This document shows positions 15,061 to 23,320 of a DNA stretch of 27,838 bases, in pieces. A program made the position numbers and the translations under genes. The DNA comes from an uncultured Dorea sp. Its GTDB lineage: Bacteria; Bacillota; Clostridia; Lachnospirales; Lachnospiraceae. The DNA lies in assembly GCA_910588745.1 (NCBI GenBank), contig CAJURK010000044.1, positions 1 to 27,838 of the forward strand, read 5' to 3'. A model generated the notes under the pieces. The model was not told where the DNA came from. It saw only the letters and a list, made by a program, of their open reading frames with translations, and did no database searches. Numbering within the stretch: the stretch's first letter is position 1; each line of letters starts with the position of its first letter.

Positions 15061-16857
15061 TCACATGATATACGCAATGTATTTCTCAAACGCTGCCGGA
15101 ATTGGGTAGCGTTTTTGTATTTCCTCCGGACGGACAAATATCAAATCGCCGCCGCAGGATTTTTCTAACTCGTCTACCTGGATCTGATAGCCTGTCATAT
15201 GCCATTCTACGTGGCTGAATATATGCTTTGCCTCGCCCAGAGCCTGGATCCGGATCGGCGCGAGGCCGATACTTTTGCTGTACGCAATCACTTCCTCCCT
15301 GGTCAGATGCCCGTCCAGTCCCGGAAGCTCGTACAATCCCGCAAGCAGTCCCCGATCCGGCCGTTTACGGATTCCCCGCAGTTCTCCATCCCGAAAGATT
15401 AAGACGGTTCTCTCCTCGATTCTCCGTGCAGCGGCCTTTTTCTTCACCGGAAACTCCAGTTCTCTACCTTCCGCATGCGCCCTGCACCATCCCATTACCG
15501 GACATTTTGAGCAATTCGGTTCTCCGTTTGGAACACAGACAATCGCTCCTAATTCAATCAATGCCTGATTGAAATCACTGGAAGCATCCGTCGGAATCAC
15601 CTGCCTTAGCAAATCTTCCATGTTCTTTCTCACACTCTGCTTCATAATGTCCGAATCACTGCCCGTAATCCTCGAAATCACCCGCAGCACATTTCCATCC
15701 ACCGCAGGCTGCGCCTCACCAAAAGCAAAAGAGCTGATCGCTCCCGCCGTATAATTTCCGATTCCGCTTAAGCTCTTAATCTCTTCATACTCTCTGGGAA
15801 ATTCTCCATGATAATCCACCATGATCTGCCTGGCCGCCTTCTGCATGTTGCGTACCCGGTTATAATAGCCAAGTCCCTCCCACAGCTTTAAGAGTTCCTC
15901 CTCCTCAGCTTCCGCAAGCGCCCGCACATCCGGCAGCGCCTGAAGGAATCTTGTATAATATGGCTTTACCGCCTCCACCCTGGTCTGCTGCAGCATAATC
16001 TCAGACACCCATACATGATAAGGCTCCGGCTCCTTCCGCCAGGGCAAATCCCGCTTATTGCCCCGAAACCACTCTACCAAAGGTCCCGGAAGTTTCTTTA
16101 AGGTCTGGAGCCGTACTGCCCGAAGAACCTCTTCTGACGTAAGCGCCACCGGCACTTCCTCTGCAAGCTCTATAAAATCACCGCCGGTCCGGCAGTCATA
16201 GGCAACCACTTTCACCCCTTGTTCCGCCGCTTTTAAGAGAGCCTCCCCGAATTCCGGATGGGTATCCGTATTTGGAGTGAAGTAGTCCACATCTTTCATC
16301 TGCACTACAAAAAAAACGAAAGCCTCATAGCCTTCCTTTACCGCACGAGCCAGTTCCTCCACATGTTTTACGGCACGTTCGCTTGGCGCGTCCGGAAAAC
16401 GAACTCTTCCCTCTTCTTCTAAGCTTACCCCTTTCACTTCTATAAAAACGCGGCGCTCTCCCGCTTCCACATACAAATCAAACCTGGAATCCCCATATCG
16501 GACTTCCGGCTGGACCCTGGTAATTCCAGGAATCATGTTCCCCTCTTTAATCCATTCCCCGACTACCTGATTCGGCGACTGGGAATCAAGGTTGACGATA
16601 CGCAGCCTCTCTGCAGCGGCGCCGTCCGCGCCGCGCGCTACGCATCTTTTCTCTACCGCAATCAGATCCCACTTCGTCTTCCTACCCGGCTGAGCCGACT
16701 CCTGCACATATACCGCGGCGCCTGGAATCAGCAGCTCCATACATCTCCCGGTATTCTTCACATGAACCTTCTCCCGCTTCCCGTCTATCTCCACATAAGC
16801 AATAAACCGGTTGGGACGCTCCAGAAAAATTCCTTTTGTTATCTTCTCATACTTCAT
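15061..16857 (-). CDS. SfsA-MutY fusion: SfsA-like nuclease domain joined to A/G-specific adenine glycosylase
   Basis: A single 598-residue frame joins two normally separate proteins. Residues about 1-235 are SfsA, with a PD-(D/E)xK-like core RFDLYV (D127) and FIEVKG (E140, K142) and the family block RVRFPDAPSERAVKHVEEL. Residues about 252-598 are MutY: catalytic E286 in SEIMLQQT, helix-hairpin-helix SLSGIGNYTAG (362-372), D387 in AVDGNV, a 4Fe-4S site C441-x7-C449-x2-C452-x5-C458, and a Nudix-like 8-oxoG-sensing tail with KHIFSHVEWHMTGY. MutY removes adenine opposite 8-oxoguanine; SfsA is reported as a DNA-binding or nuclease protein. A linker of about 15 residues joins them, with no stop or start between. 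Own promoter at 16962-16990. Confidence 0.93.
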   Translation of the reverse strand: MKYEKITKGIFLERPNRFIAYVEIDGKREKVHVKNTGRCMELLIPGAAVYVQESAQPGRKTKWDLIAVEKRCVARGADGAAAERLRIVNLDSQSPNQVVGEWIKEGNMIPGITRVQPEVRYGDSRFDLYVEAGERRVFIEVKGVSLEEEGRVRFPDAPSERAVKHVEELARAVKEGYEAFVFFVVQMKDVDYFTPNTDTHPEFGEALLKAAEQGVKVVAYDCRTGGDFIELAEEVPVALTSEEVLRAVRLQTLKKLPGPLVEWFRGNKRDLPWRKEPEPYHVWVSEIMLQQTRVEAVKPYYTRFLQALPDVRALAEAEEEELLKLWEGLGYYNRVRNMQKAARQIMVDYHGEFPREYEEIKSLSGIGNYTAGAISSFAFGEAQPAVDGNVLRVISRITGSDSDIMKQSVRKNMEDLLRQVIPTDASSDFNQALIELGAIVCVPNGEPNCSKCPVMGWCRAHAEGRELEFPVKKKAAARRIEERTVLIFRDGELRGIRKRPDRGLLAGLYELPGLDGHLTREEVIAYSKSIGLAPIRIQALGEAKHIFSHVEWHMTGYQIQVDELEKSCGGDLIFVRPEEIQKRYPIPAAFEKYIAYIM

Positions 16858-17209
16858 CTATTTTCTCCTAAAGAAGCGCCGATCAGCACCTTTTTCCCCT
16901 GAAACGCAAAACCGTATTTCCTAATCCGTTCCTCCGGCGCACTCTATTGTTCTATTTATTCAGTATATCGGTTTCTATATTTAAAATCAACCGGAAGGAC
17001 TGATTCCTTTATAAAAACGCCTTCCTTGCGTTACTGTTTACCAAATGACCTGTGAGCTGTAACTTCCTTGCAAAACACGATAGATTCCATCTATATCACC
17101 TCTTTTATATAGAAATTTTGAATCGCAAACCTTTCCTGATGGATTGTCCTTTTCCACCTAAAATGTTACGGTTATTATACATGTAATAAGTAGCAAAGGA
17201 GATAGGAAA
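16858..17209. other. Divergent intergenic region between sfsA-mutY and the DCCP gene
   Basis: 352 bp without a gene. It holds the sfsA-mutY promoter and two overlapping inverted repeats, ATAGAT-TCC-ATCTAT (17080-17094) and CTATAT/ATATAG (17091-17112). Just before the DCCP start there is an AT-rich TTATTA/TAATAA repeat (17172-17189) that overlaps a weak plus-strand -10 (TATTAT, 17173-17178). No convincing -35 is seen for the DCCP gene, which would suit activator-dependent control. Confidence 0.5.
16962..16990 (-). promoter_or_regulatory. Promoter of sfsA-mutY
   Basis: On the minus strand -35 TTGATT (16985-16990), 17-bp spacer, -10 TATACT (16962-16967), about 105 bp before the start codon. Confidence 0.72.
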
Positions 17210-18364
17210 ATGATGGAATTAATCAAAGAATTACCTGAGGTCTTTGAAGAATTTGCCCAGCAGCGCAAAAACTCGTTTCTTGCACTAAAGGAAATCAAAG
17301 ATCAGGGAACCCCCGTCGTAGGAGCTTACTGCACCTACTTCCCCCGGGAAATCGCTATGGCTATGGGCGCCGTAACCGTAGGCTTATGCTCTACCTCCGA
17401 CGAGACAATCCCGGACGCTGAGAAAGATCTGCCCAAAAACCTCTGTCCCTTGATCAAGTCCAGCTACGGCTTCGCCGTAACAGACAAATGCCCCTTCTTC
17501 TACTTTTCAGACGTCGTCGTTGGCGAGACTACCTGCGACGGCAAGAAGAAGATGTATGAATACATGGCCGATTTCAAGCGGGTTTTTTTGATGGAACTTC
17601 CCAACACACAGAATCCCACTGCTCTTGAGCTGTGGAAAAGCGAGATTATCCGCTTCAAGGAATATCTGGAACAAGAATTTAATACCACCATTACAGAAAC
17701 CTCGGTTCGAGATGCAATTAGAACAGAAAACCGCGCCCGCCTGGCGCTGAAAAAACTGTATGCCGTCATGCGGCACGACCCTGCGCCGATCAAAGGACAC
17801 GATCTTTGGAAGGTACTCTACGGCAGCGGATTCAAGTTTGATCGTAATCGGATTCCGGATGAGGTGGACGCCCTGACCGCCAAAATTGAAAAAGAATATG
17901 CGGAAGGAAAAATGGAAGAAAAGAAACCGCGTATCTTAATTACCGGATGCCCGATCGGCGGCGCTCCAGAAAAGGTGATCCGAGCCATTGAAGATAACGG
18001 TGGGATTGTCGTAACCTTCGAGAACTGTTCCGGCGCTAAATCTGTGGATAAGCTGGTGGACGAAGATAACCCGGACGTATACGACGCGCTTGCACGGAGA
18101 TATTTGGATATCGGATGCTCTGTTATGACGCCGAATCCAAACCGCTTAGAACTTCTTGGCCGGCTGATTGAAGAATACAAAGTTGACGGCGTAGTAGAAA
18201 TGACCCTGCAGGCCTGCCATACATATAATGTAGAAACCCTGGCTATCCGCAGATTTGTCAATGAGAAAATGGGGCTTCCATATATCCATATAGAAACCGA
18301 TTACTCCCAGGCAGATATCGGACAGTTAAATACCAGGCTTACCGCATTCTTAGAGATGCTGTAA
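17210..18364 (+). CDS. 2-hydroxyacyl-CoA dehydratase family protein, double-cubane-cluster (YjiM/DCCP-like)
   Basis: Iron-sulfur protein of the HgdB/BadD family. The 384-residue length, single-subunit form and motifs GAYCTYFP (C41), NLCPLIKSSYG (C79), DKCPFF (C94), GETTCDGKKKMYE (C109), TGCPIGG (C247), ENCSGAK (C273) and QACHTYN (C336) match the YjiM-type double-cubane-cluster proteins, which hold an [8Fe-9S]-type cluster and reduce small molecules in vitro; the physiological substrate is not known. AGGAG precedes the ATG; a second ATG follows directly. Monocistronic, ending in a strong terminator. The ATP-dependent activator (YjiL/HgdC type) that commonly adjoins this gene is not in the window. 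A true hydroxyacyl-CoA dehydratase would need a second subunit, also absent. Confidence 0.88.
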   Translation: MMELIKELPEVFEEFAQQRKNSFLALKEIKDQGTPVVGAYCTYFPREIAMAMGAVTVGLCSTSDETIPDAEKDLPKNLCPLIKSSYGFAVTDKCPFFYFSDVVVGETTCDGKKKMYEYMADFKRVFLMELPNTQNPTALELWKSEIIRFKEYLEQEFNTTITETSVRDAIRTENRARLALKKLYAVMRHDPAPIKGHDLWKVLYGSGFKFDRNRIPDEVDALTAKIEKEYAEGKMEEKKPRILITGCPIGGAPEKVIRAIEDNGGIVVTFENCSGAKSVDKLVDEDNPDVYDALARRYLDIGCSVMTPNPNRLELLGRLIEEYKVDGVVEMTLQACHTYNVETLAIRRFVNEKMGLPYIHIETDYSQADIGQLNTRLTAFLEML

Positions 18365-18373
18365 GATCACGCA

Positions 18374-18425
18374 AAAGGAGCCTTATTCATATAACGCCGC
18401 TGCACTATATGAATAAAGCTCCTTT
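18374..18425 (+). terminator. Terminator of the DCCP gene
   Basis: AAAGGAGC and TTATTCATAT pair with ATATGAATAA and GCTCCTTT around a 14-nt loop, with a single unpaired base on each side, followed by CTTTTTC. It starts 10 bp past the stop codon and may also serve the convergent surface protein gene. Confidence 0.88.
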
Positions 18426-18466
18426 CTTTTTCTCTAAGTCTTACCTTTTCCTATGTACGATATCCT

Positions 18467-21262
18467 TTATTTCCTACTTTTTTTCTTCTTGCCTCCCCTG
18501 CCCATTTGAAACAGCAGAAGACTTACAATAACAACTCCTGAAGCAAGCGCCGCAAGCACCCATATCACAATCGGATTCGTATCCCCGGTTCTTGCAGAAG
18601 TCGTACGTCTTGTCGTAGAACTGTTCGTGCTTGTTCCGGTTGACTTTGTTCCGGTTGTATTATTTGACGCTCCGTTGGTAGTACCGGTTGTTGTAGCGGT
18701 TGTACGAGGCTGAGTCTGGCTTGTTGTAGGATTATTACCGGTGTTATTGTTATTACCGTTATTATTGTTGCTATTGCCGGGATTATTGTTATTATTATCG
18801 TTATTATTACCGTTATTATTGCCGTTGTTATTATTATCATCGTTATTGTCATCGTCGTTATTATTACGATCAGGCTCCTCGACAACACGAATCGTCAGGC
18901 TCGCTGTGGCGGTTCCCTTTAAATCTCCCTCTCCCTTTGTATAGGTTACTGTCAGCGACTTCCCCCCCAAGGTAGACATATCGATATCTTCCGCATTGGT
19001 AGTGTAATCCGTCACTCTCTCGGTAAATCCGTCTGGATATCTTGCAATAACATTCAAGTCGTTGATCGTCAACGGTTCTCCAAGGATATACTCCGTCTTT
19101 GCCTTATCGATCGTAAGACTCTCCGGACCGATATCCGGATTATGTTCTATGATTAAGTTACCCGGAATATCCGTCAATATAGAATAGTTGTCTGTAACGT
19201 CGTCGCCCTTGCCGTTATTATCACGAATCTCTACGTAATTATTACCGTCCTCATCCTTCCCGGAAAATGCGTAAATCAAACCGCTGTCCGTTACGTCCGT
19301 CGTACTTGGACTAAGGGTAAGCTTCGTAATGACATCTCCTGATACCAGACTGGTATCCTTTGACAGTTCATACTTATCCGGATTCAGGGAATCTCCCCAT
19401 CGGATCCGCTGATCTCCAGGAATAACCTTAATCAGACGCGGCGTAATGCTTATATGTCCCGGTTTCAAAGTCTTATCCAACCAGGTATTGATCGTATCAT
19501 ATCCGTCCTTTGTAATGCGGAAATCTATATCATACTCGCCAACATCCTTAAAAGCAAACGCATCGGGACTCTTATTCCAGTCAGGCTCCTGCCCCTCCAC
19601 TCTGAGACTGTAAGAAACGATCGCGTCGGCAGGCTTTATGTTCCTAAGCTCTATCCCGTGTCTCAGTCCGTCATATTCGCCGCTGTATTCTGCTTCGGCG
19701 GGATCATAAGTGATCTCTTTATCCGGATCAGTAATGAATTTATTACATTCCACTGTTAACTCGCTGCTGCTCGACGGCGAGGCATTTACTTCAAATTCCT
19801 TTCCTTCCGTTGTCTTTAGCTTTACGGTTACGGTTCCTCCCGCAGGAAACTGATACCCCTGAAGCGCGCTTAACTTAATCTGTGCAGTATATACTTTATC
19901 AAACTGCGCGTCGCCTCCCACTTCTTTTCCATCCAAATACCAGCTTATAGAAGGCGAATCTTTTGTCGTTTCACCTCGTACTCCAAATGTCCGACAGGTC
20001 ACGCCTTTATTTAACGGAACCCCCGGTTCCGGATACTCAATGCCATCAAGTTCAATATAATTAATAATTCCCTTTTCCGCCTCAATTGCATACGCAAAAC
20101 TATTTGAGCTGTTCGGCCGGGTTTCAATCCAGATCTTACATCCGTCTGTCTCAAAATTCAGAACGTCTATGTTGACTCCGGCTCCGGTATTTACAGAAGT
20201 CTTGACATCGGCCGCGCTAATTGTCTCTGTCTCCGATATGTTCTTTTTGTAATACCAGTCTATGCCGTCTGTACTGCCTTGTATAATAAGGAAAGATCCG
20301 TTTGGAACAGCGTCGCATCTAATATAATCCTTATTATAAGCCACGCCCGTCTTCGCAAAAACCGTTTCCTTGCCGTTTGCCCGCAGCACCATCGTCTCTT
20401 TGTCTGTATCTGCAAGCGCACTGGCGCCCACGTTTGCAGCCAAAGGCACTGTAGACGCAAAACGCACTTTTGACAAATCCAACTCAAATACCGGTAAAAT
20501 CTTTTTTTCCTCCTGAACAGGCTTTGCCGACGCGCCGGTATCACTCGCGTACCCATAAGCCTGCGCCGTCTCTCCCTGAACCGGAGACTGCGTCCATAAT
20601 TCATCCGCCGAATTAGTCAAAAACTCATTCTTCAAAGCAATATTACTGCCTCCAAACGTCAAATTAGCGCCGTCCCAAACCGGTGCGTAAAATTTATCGG
20701 CAATTTTATACGGAGCCCCATTCGCATCTGTCAGTTCTAATTCTTTCTGAAGCACTAAGTTCCCTTCATCCGTCGTAAAATAAGCGCCTCCAGTCTGTAT
20801 CTGATTCAGCGTCTTCCTTAACGTACTGGCTCCGTAATGATTCAATTCTACCGTTCCAGGCGCCTTAGAAGTCCCTGTATCATCCTGGCCGTAATCACCA
20901 AACTCGTCTTTGTAGGTAATGTTTGCGCCAGTGCTGCTCTGATATGCCGTTAAATCCCCTGTTAAACCCTTCCAGTGCTGGCCGGAAAAAAGTATTGCGT
21001 TTTTCGTTATCTGGGTGCCGTCTGTTCCCGCGACATACCACTCTCCCAATTTCGGCCCGTTTGTTCCAAAATTAATGTGTACGTCGGTATTCGCTAATTG
21101 ATTCACCAGACCGTCAACCCCTACATAATGCCCCGCGGCCGGTGCGCTCGCCTTCACAACGCTGACATAATTAATGAAAGACGGCATTGCGATTCCCGCT
21201 ACTAATGCCGCTGCAATCAGCTTCGCTATTCTTTTCTTTCCTTTTTTTTGTTTTCCTTTCAT
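18467..21262 (-). CDS. Secreted surface protein with MBG/Ig-like domains, Asn-rich stalk and sortase-type anchor
   Basis: A 931-residue wall protein of unknown partner. Residues 1-39 form a signal peptide (KKGKKRIAK, hydrophobic core, KASA). A long beta-rich region (about 40-490) is unrecognised. MBG-like repeats follow (about 520-710; VGEYDIDFRITKDGYDTI, PGNLIIEH). A bacterial Ig-like domain spans about 715-795 (AKTEYILGEPLTINDLNVIA). The tail is a 45-residue Asn/Asp/Gly tract (800-844), a Thr/Ser-rich stretch (845-891), TGDTN (892-896), one membrane helix and the basic end KKKKSRK. The last three form a sorting signal of the clostridial TGD type rather than classic LPxTG. AGGAGG precedes the ATG. 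Monocistronic, with its own promoter. Adhesion is a guess. Confidence 0.88.
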   Translation of the reverse strand: MKGKQKKGKKRIAKLIAAALVAGIAMPSFINYVSVVKASAPAAGHYVGVDGLVNQLANTDVHINFGTNGPKLGEWYVAGTDGTQITKNAILFSGQHWKGLTGDLTAYQSSTGANITYKDEFGDYGQDDTGTSKAPGTVELNHYGASTLRKTLNQIQTGGAYFTTDEGNLVLQKELELTDANGAPYKIADKFYAPVWDGANLTFGGSNIALKNEFLTNSADELWTQSPVQGETAQAYGYASDTGASAKPVQEEKKILPVFELDLSKVRFASTVPLAANVGASALADTDKETMVLRANGKETVFAKTGVAYNKDYIRCDAVPNGSFLIIQGSTDGIDWYYKKNISETETISAADVKTSVNTGAGVNIDVLNFETDGCKIWIETRPNSSNSFAYAIEAEKGIINYIELDGIEYPEPGVPLNKGVTCRTFGVRGETTKDSPSISWYLDGKEVGGDAQFDKVYTAQIKLSALQGYQFPAGGTVTVKLKTTEGKEFEVNASPSSSSELTVECNKFITDPDKEITYDPAEAEYSGEYDGLRHGIELRNIKPADAIVSYSLRVEGQEPDWNKSPDAFAFKDVGEYDIDFRITKDGYDTINTWLDKTLKPGHISITPRLIKVIPGDQRIRWGDSLNPDKYELSKDTSLVSGDVITKLTLSPSTTDVTDSGLIYAFSGKDEDGNNYVEIRDNNGKGDDVTDNYSILTDIPGNLIIEHNPDIGPESLTIDKAKTEYILGEPLTINDLNVIARYPDGFTERVTDYTTNAEDIDMSTLGGKSLTVTYTKGEGDLKGTATASLTIRVVEEPDRNNNDDDNNDDNNNNGNNNGNNNDNNNNNPGNSNNNNGNNNNTGNNPTTSQTQPRTTATTTGTTNGASNNTTGTKSTGTSTNSSTTRRTTSARTGDTNPIVIWVLAALASGVVIVSLLLFQMGRGGKKKKSRK
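18731..18865. repeat. Trinucleotide-rich low-complexity tract encoding the Asn stalk
   Basis: About 135 bp dominated by AAT/AAC codons on the coding strand (ATT/GTT on the plus strand), interrupted by GGT and GAT codons. Such near-iterated triplets are prone to slippage by whole codons, so stalk length may vary between strains without breaking the frame. Confidence 0.8.
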
Positions 21263-21318
21263 GGATGCCTCCTGTATCTTAACCTCAATTTAAACTTCCT
21301 TGTATACAGATATATTAC

Positions 21319-21346
21319 AGTATACCATTTTAGACACATTTTTCAA
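21319..21346 (-). promoter_or_regulatory. Promoter of the surface protein gene
   Basis: On the minus strand -35 TTGAAA (21341-21346), 16-bp spacer, -10 TATACT (21319-21324), about 60 bp before the ATG. Confidence 0.65.
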
Positions 21347-21705
21347 GTAATTTCCCGGCCATTTCTACGGAATCTGATGGAAACCGCCACCCCTTGCTCC
21401 GTTCAAAACTACATTCGCAAATCCATTCAAAATTCACATCGTGAATCGGATCCGTTCACACCTGGATCACTTTTTAAGGACTTCCCGGCAAACACAAAAC
21501 TCTGTGCGAACAATACAAAAATCCGCAATATATCTCTTCTATATTTCATATCGACTTGATGTCCGCAGAAAATAAGACTTTTCTTGAAATAAACAGAAAC
21601 AATCTATCTATACGCAGAAGTCCCCGCATTGTCCCCTTTCTATTACTTTCTATGTTAAGCCTGGACTTTTATGACTAAAAATATAAATACAGCGGGTAAA
21701 AACCT

Positions 21706-21745
21706 AAAACAGGTATCGAACGCCGCTGCTCCGATACCTGTTTTT
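21706..21745. terminator. Bidirectional terminator after the amino-acid ABC operon
   Basis: AAAACAGGTATCG (21706-21718) pairs with CGATACCTGTTTT (21732-21744) around a 13-nt loop. T runs follow on both strands. It lies about 48 bp past the stop of the ATPase gene. Confidence 0.88.
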
Positions 21746-21792
21746 AACTACGTACTATTTAATTCTATTGTTAACTCCAAAGCGAACTGCCC

Positions 21793-22539
21793 CTATAAAA
21801 TCTTAGACAAAAATTCCTGCAGCCTCGGATCCTTCGGATGCCCGAAAAACTCATCCGGACTTCCCTGCTCCTTGATCTCCCCGTCCGCCATGAAGATCAC
21901 TCTGCTTCCCACTTCTCTGGCAAATCCCATTTCATGGGTCACCACCACCATGGTCATGCCGTCTCCTGCAAGCTGCTTCATAAGTTCTAACACTTCGCCC
22001 ACCATCTCCGGGTCAAGCGCCGAGGTCGGCTCGTCAAAAAGCATCACGTCCGGTTCCATTGCCAGCGAACGCACGATTGCGATCCTCTGCTTCTGTCCGC
22101 CGGATAGCTGGGACGGATAGGCGTTCGCCTTCTCGGCCAATCCGACCCTCTCCAAAAGTTCCATGCCCTTTTTGTCCGCTTCTTCCTTACTCATTCCCAG
22201 CAGTTTCGTAGGCGCCAGGGTAATATTCTGCAGAATAGTTTTGTGAGGAAACAGATTAAAATGCTGGAATACCATTCCCATTTTCTGGCGATGCCTGTTG
22301 ATATCCACCTTCTTATCCGTGATATCCACGCCCTCAAAATAAATCTTTCCTTCCGAAGGTTCTTCCAGAAGATTCAGAGAGCGGAGGAATGTAGATTTAC
22401 CGGAACCGGAAGGGCCTACTACAACAACCACTTCCCCCTTGCGGATCTCTTCGCTGACTCCGTTCAGCGCATGTAATTTGCCGAAATTTTTCTGAAGGCC
22501 TTCTACCTTAATCAATGTCTCTCCATTCTTAATGGCCAC
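21793..22539 (-). CDS. Polar amino-acid ABC transporter, ATP-binding protein (GlnQ type)
   Basis: ATPase of an amino-acid importer. Of 248 residues: Walker A GPSGSGKST (about 42-50), Q-loop MGMVFQHFNLFPHKT, signature LSGGQKQRIAI, Walker B VMLFDEPTSALDPE, and H-loop VVTHEMGFA, all typical of the GlnQ/HisP subfamily. It begins inside the end of the permease gene (11-bp overlap), so translation is coupled. Last gene of the binding protein-permease-ATPase operon, ending at a strong terminator. Confidence 0.95.
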   Translation of the reverse strand: MAIKNGETLIKVEGLQKNFGKLHALNGVSEEIRKGEVVVVVGPSGSGKSTFLRSLNLLEEPSEGKIYFEGVDITDKKVDINRHRQKMGMVFQHFNLFPHKTILQNITLAPTKLLGMSKEEADKKGMELLERVGLAEKANAYPSQLSGGQKQRIAIVRSLAMEPDVMLFDEPTSALDPEMVGEVLELMKQLAGDGMTMVVVTHEMGFAREVGSRVIFMADGEIKEQGSPDEFFGHPKDPRLQEFLSKIL

Positions 22540-23254
22540 TGTTCCTCAGCCTCCTCTCCAGCATATTTACAAGCTTACTGAATATCATAACCATAACCAG
22601 ATAAATCACCGCCACGGTAAGCAGCGGGAACATCGCGTCATAAGTGCGGCTCCTGATAATATCGCCGCCCTTGGTCAAATCCTGAATCGCAATATACCCG
22701 GCCACCGAGGTTTCCTTTAGCAGCACGATAAACTCGTTGCCCAGCGCCGGCAGGATATTTTTAAAAGCCTGCGGCAGCACGATATAAACCATCGTCTGAA
22801 AATAATTAAATCCCAGGGAGCGTCCAGCCTCGAACTGTCCGTCGTCAATCGACATAATCCCGGACCGCACAATTTCCGCCACGTAAGCCGCCGAGTTCAT
22901 TCCAAATGCCAGAACCGCCGCTAAAACCTTACTTACATTCACCGTTCCGAAAATTACAAAATAAATAATCAAAAGCTGCACAACCACAGGTGTTCCCCGG
23001 ATTACCGTAATGTAAATCTGTGCGATCAGGTTCAAGAGCTTTAATTTCCCGGTTTTTATATATGTAGATCGGATAATGGCAAGGACAAATCCAAGCACAA
23101 TACCAATCAAAAGTGCAAGAAAGGTAATCTGTAACGTCACCTTCAAGCCGTCTGCAATATAGGTCCAGCGATTGCCGTCAATAAAGTTAAACGCAAAACG
23201 CTCCCCAAAGCTCATATCCATCCCCACTTCACTCATCCTCTTCTTTCTGTACAA
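22529..23254 (-). CDS. Polar amino-acid ABC transporter, permease (HisM/GlnP type)
   Basis: Inner-membrane subunit with about five helices. The EAA loop that contacts the ATPase is visible as GRSLGFNYFQTMVYIVLPQA (about residues 143-162), preceded by EIVRSGIMSIDDGQFEA. A single permease gene implies a homodimer. The start is uncertain: the TTG at 23254 has AGGA upstream; ATGs at 23236 and 23221 are in frame but have ribosome binding sites that are too close. It is 66 bp after the binding-protein gene, with a hairpin in between, and overlaps the ATPase gene. Confidence 0.93.
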   Translation of the reverse strand: MYRKKRMSEVGMDMSFGERFAFNFIDGNRWTYIADGLKVTLQITFLALLIGIVLGFVLAIIRSTYIKTGKLKLLNLIAQIYITVIRGTPVVVQLLIIYFVIFGTVNVSKVLAAVLAFGMNSAAYVAEIVRSGIMSIDDGQFEAGRSLGFNYFQTMVYIVLPQAFKNILPALGNEFIVLLKETSVAGYIAIQDLTKGGDIIRSRTYDAMFPLLTVAVIYLVMVMIFSKLVNMLERRLRNSGH

Positions 23255-23269
23255 ACGTTCCTGCTTCTA

Positions 23270-23307
23270 CCGCCTTGAAAGCGCCCTTTCAATGCCCCTC
23301 AAGACGG
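23270..23307 (-). promoter_or_regulatory. Intercistronic hairpin between binding protein and permease
   Basis: On the minus strand CCGTCTTGA pairs with TCAAGGCGG (8 of 9). An alternative inner hairpin TTGAAAG-GGCG-CTTTCAA uses part of the same sequence. No T tract follows. Such structures commonly protect the upstream mRNA, so that more binding protein than permease is made; that role is inferred. Confidence 0.5.
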
Positions 23308-23320
23308 CTGCAGAACCTGG

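Larger units (their letters stand above)
21263..21792. other. Intergenic region between the amino-acid ABC operon and the surface protein gene
   Basis: 530 bp without a recognised gene. It holds the surface protein promoter (21319-21346) near its left end and a bidirectional terminator (21706-21745) near its right end. The 350 bp between them (about 21350-21700) are AT-rich with no frame or structure I can support. Confidence 0.5.

Noticed and set aside
18731..18865. Possible CRISPR or satellite array
   Set aside because: The period is a codon-level triplet inside a coding frame, with no spacer-repeat structure.
18741..18944. Plus-strand Leu-rich frame resembling a membrane peptide
   Set aside because: It is the antisense of the Asn-codon tract; the leucines are an artefact of the triplet repeat.
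20260..20604. Second minus-strand Arg-rich frame inside the surface protein gene
   Set aside because: It is an out-of-frame shadow with unlikely composition; the 931-codon frame is continuous and has coherent domains.
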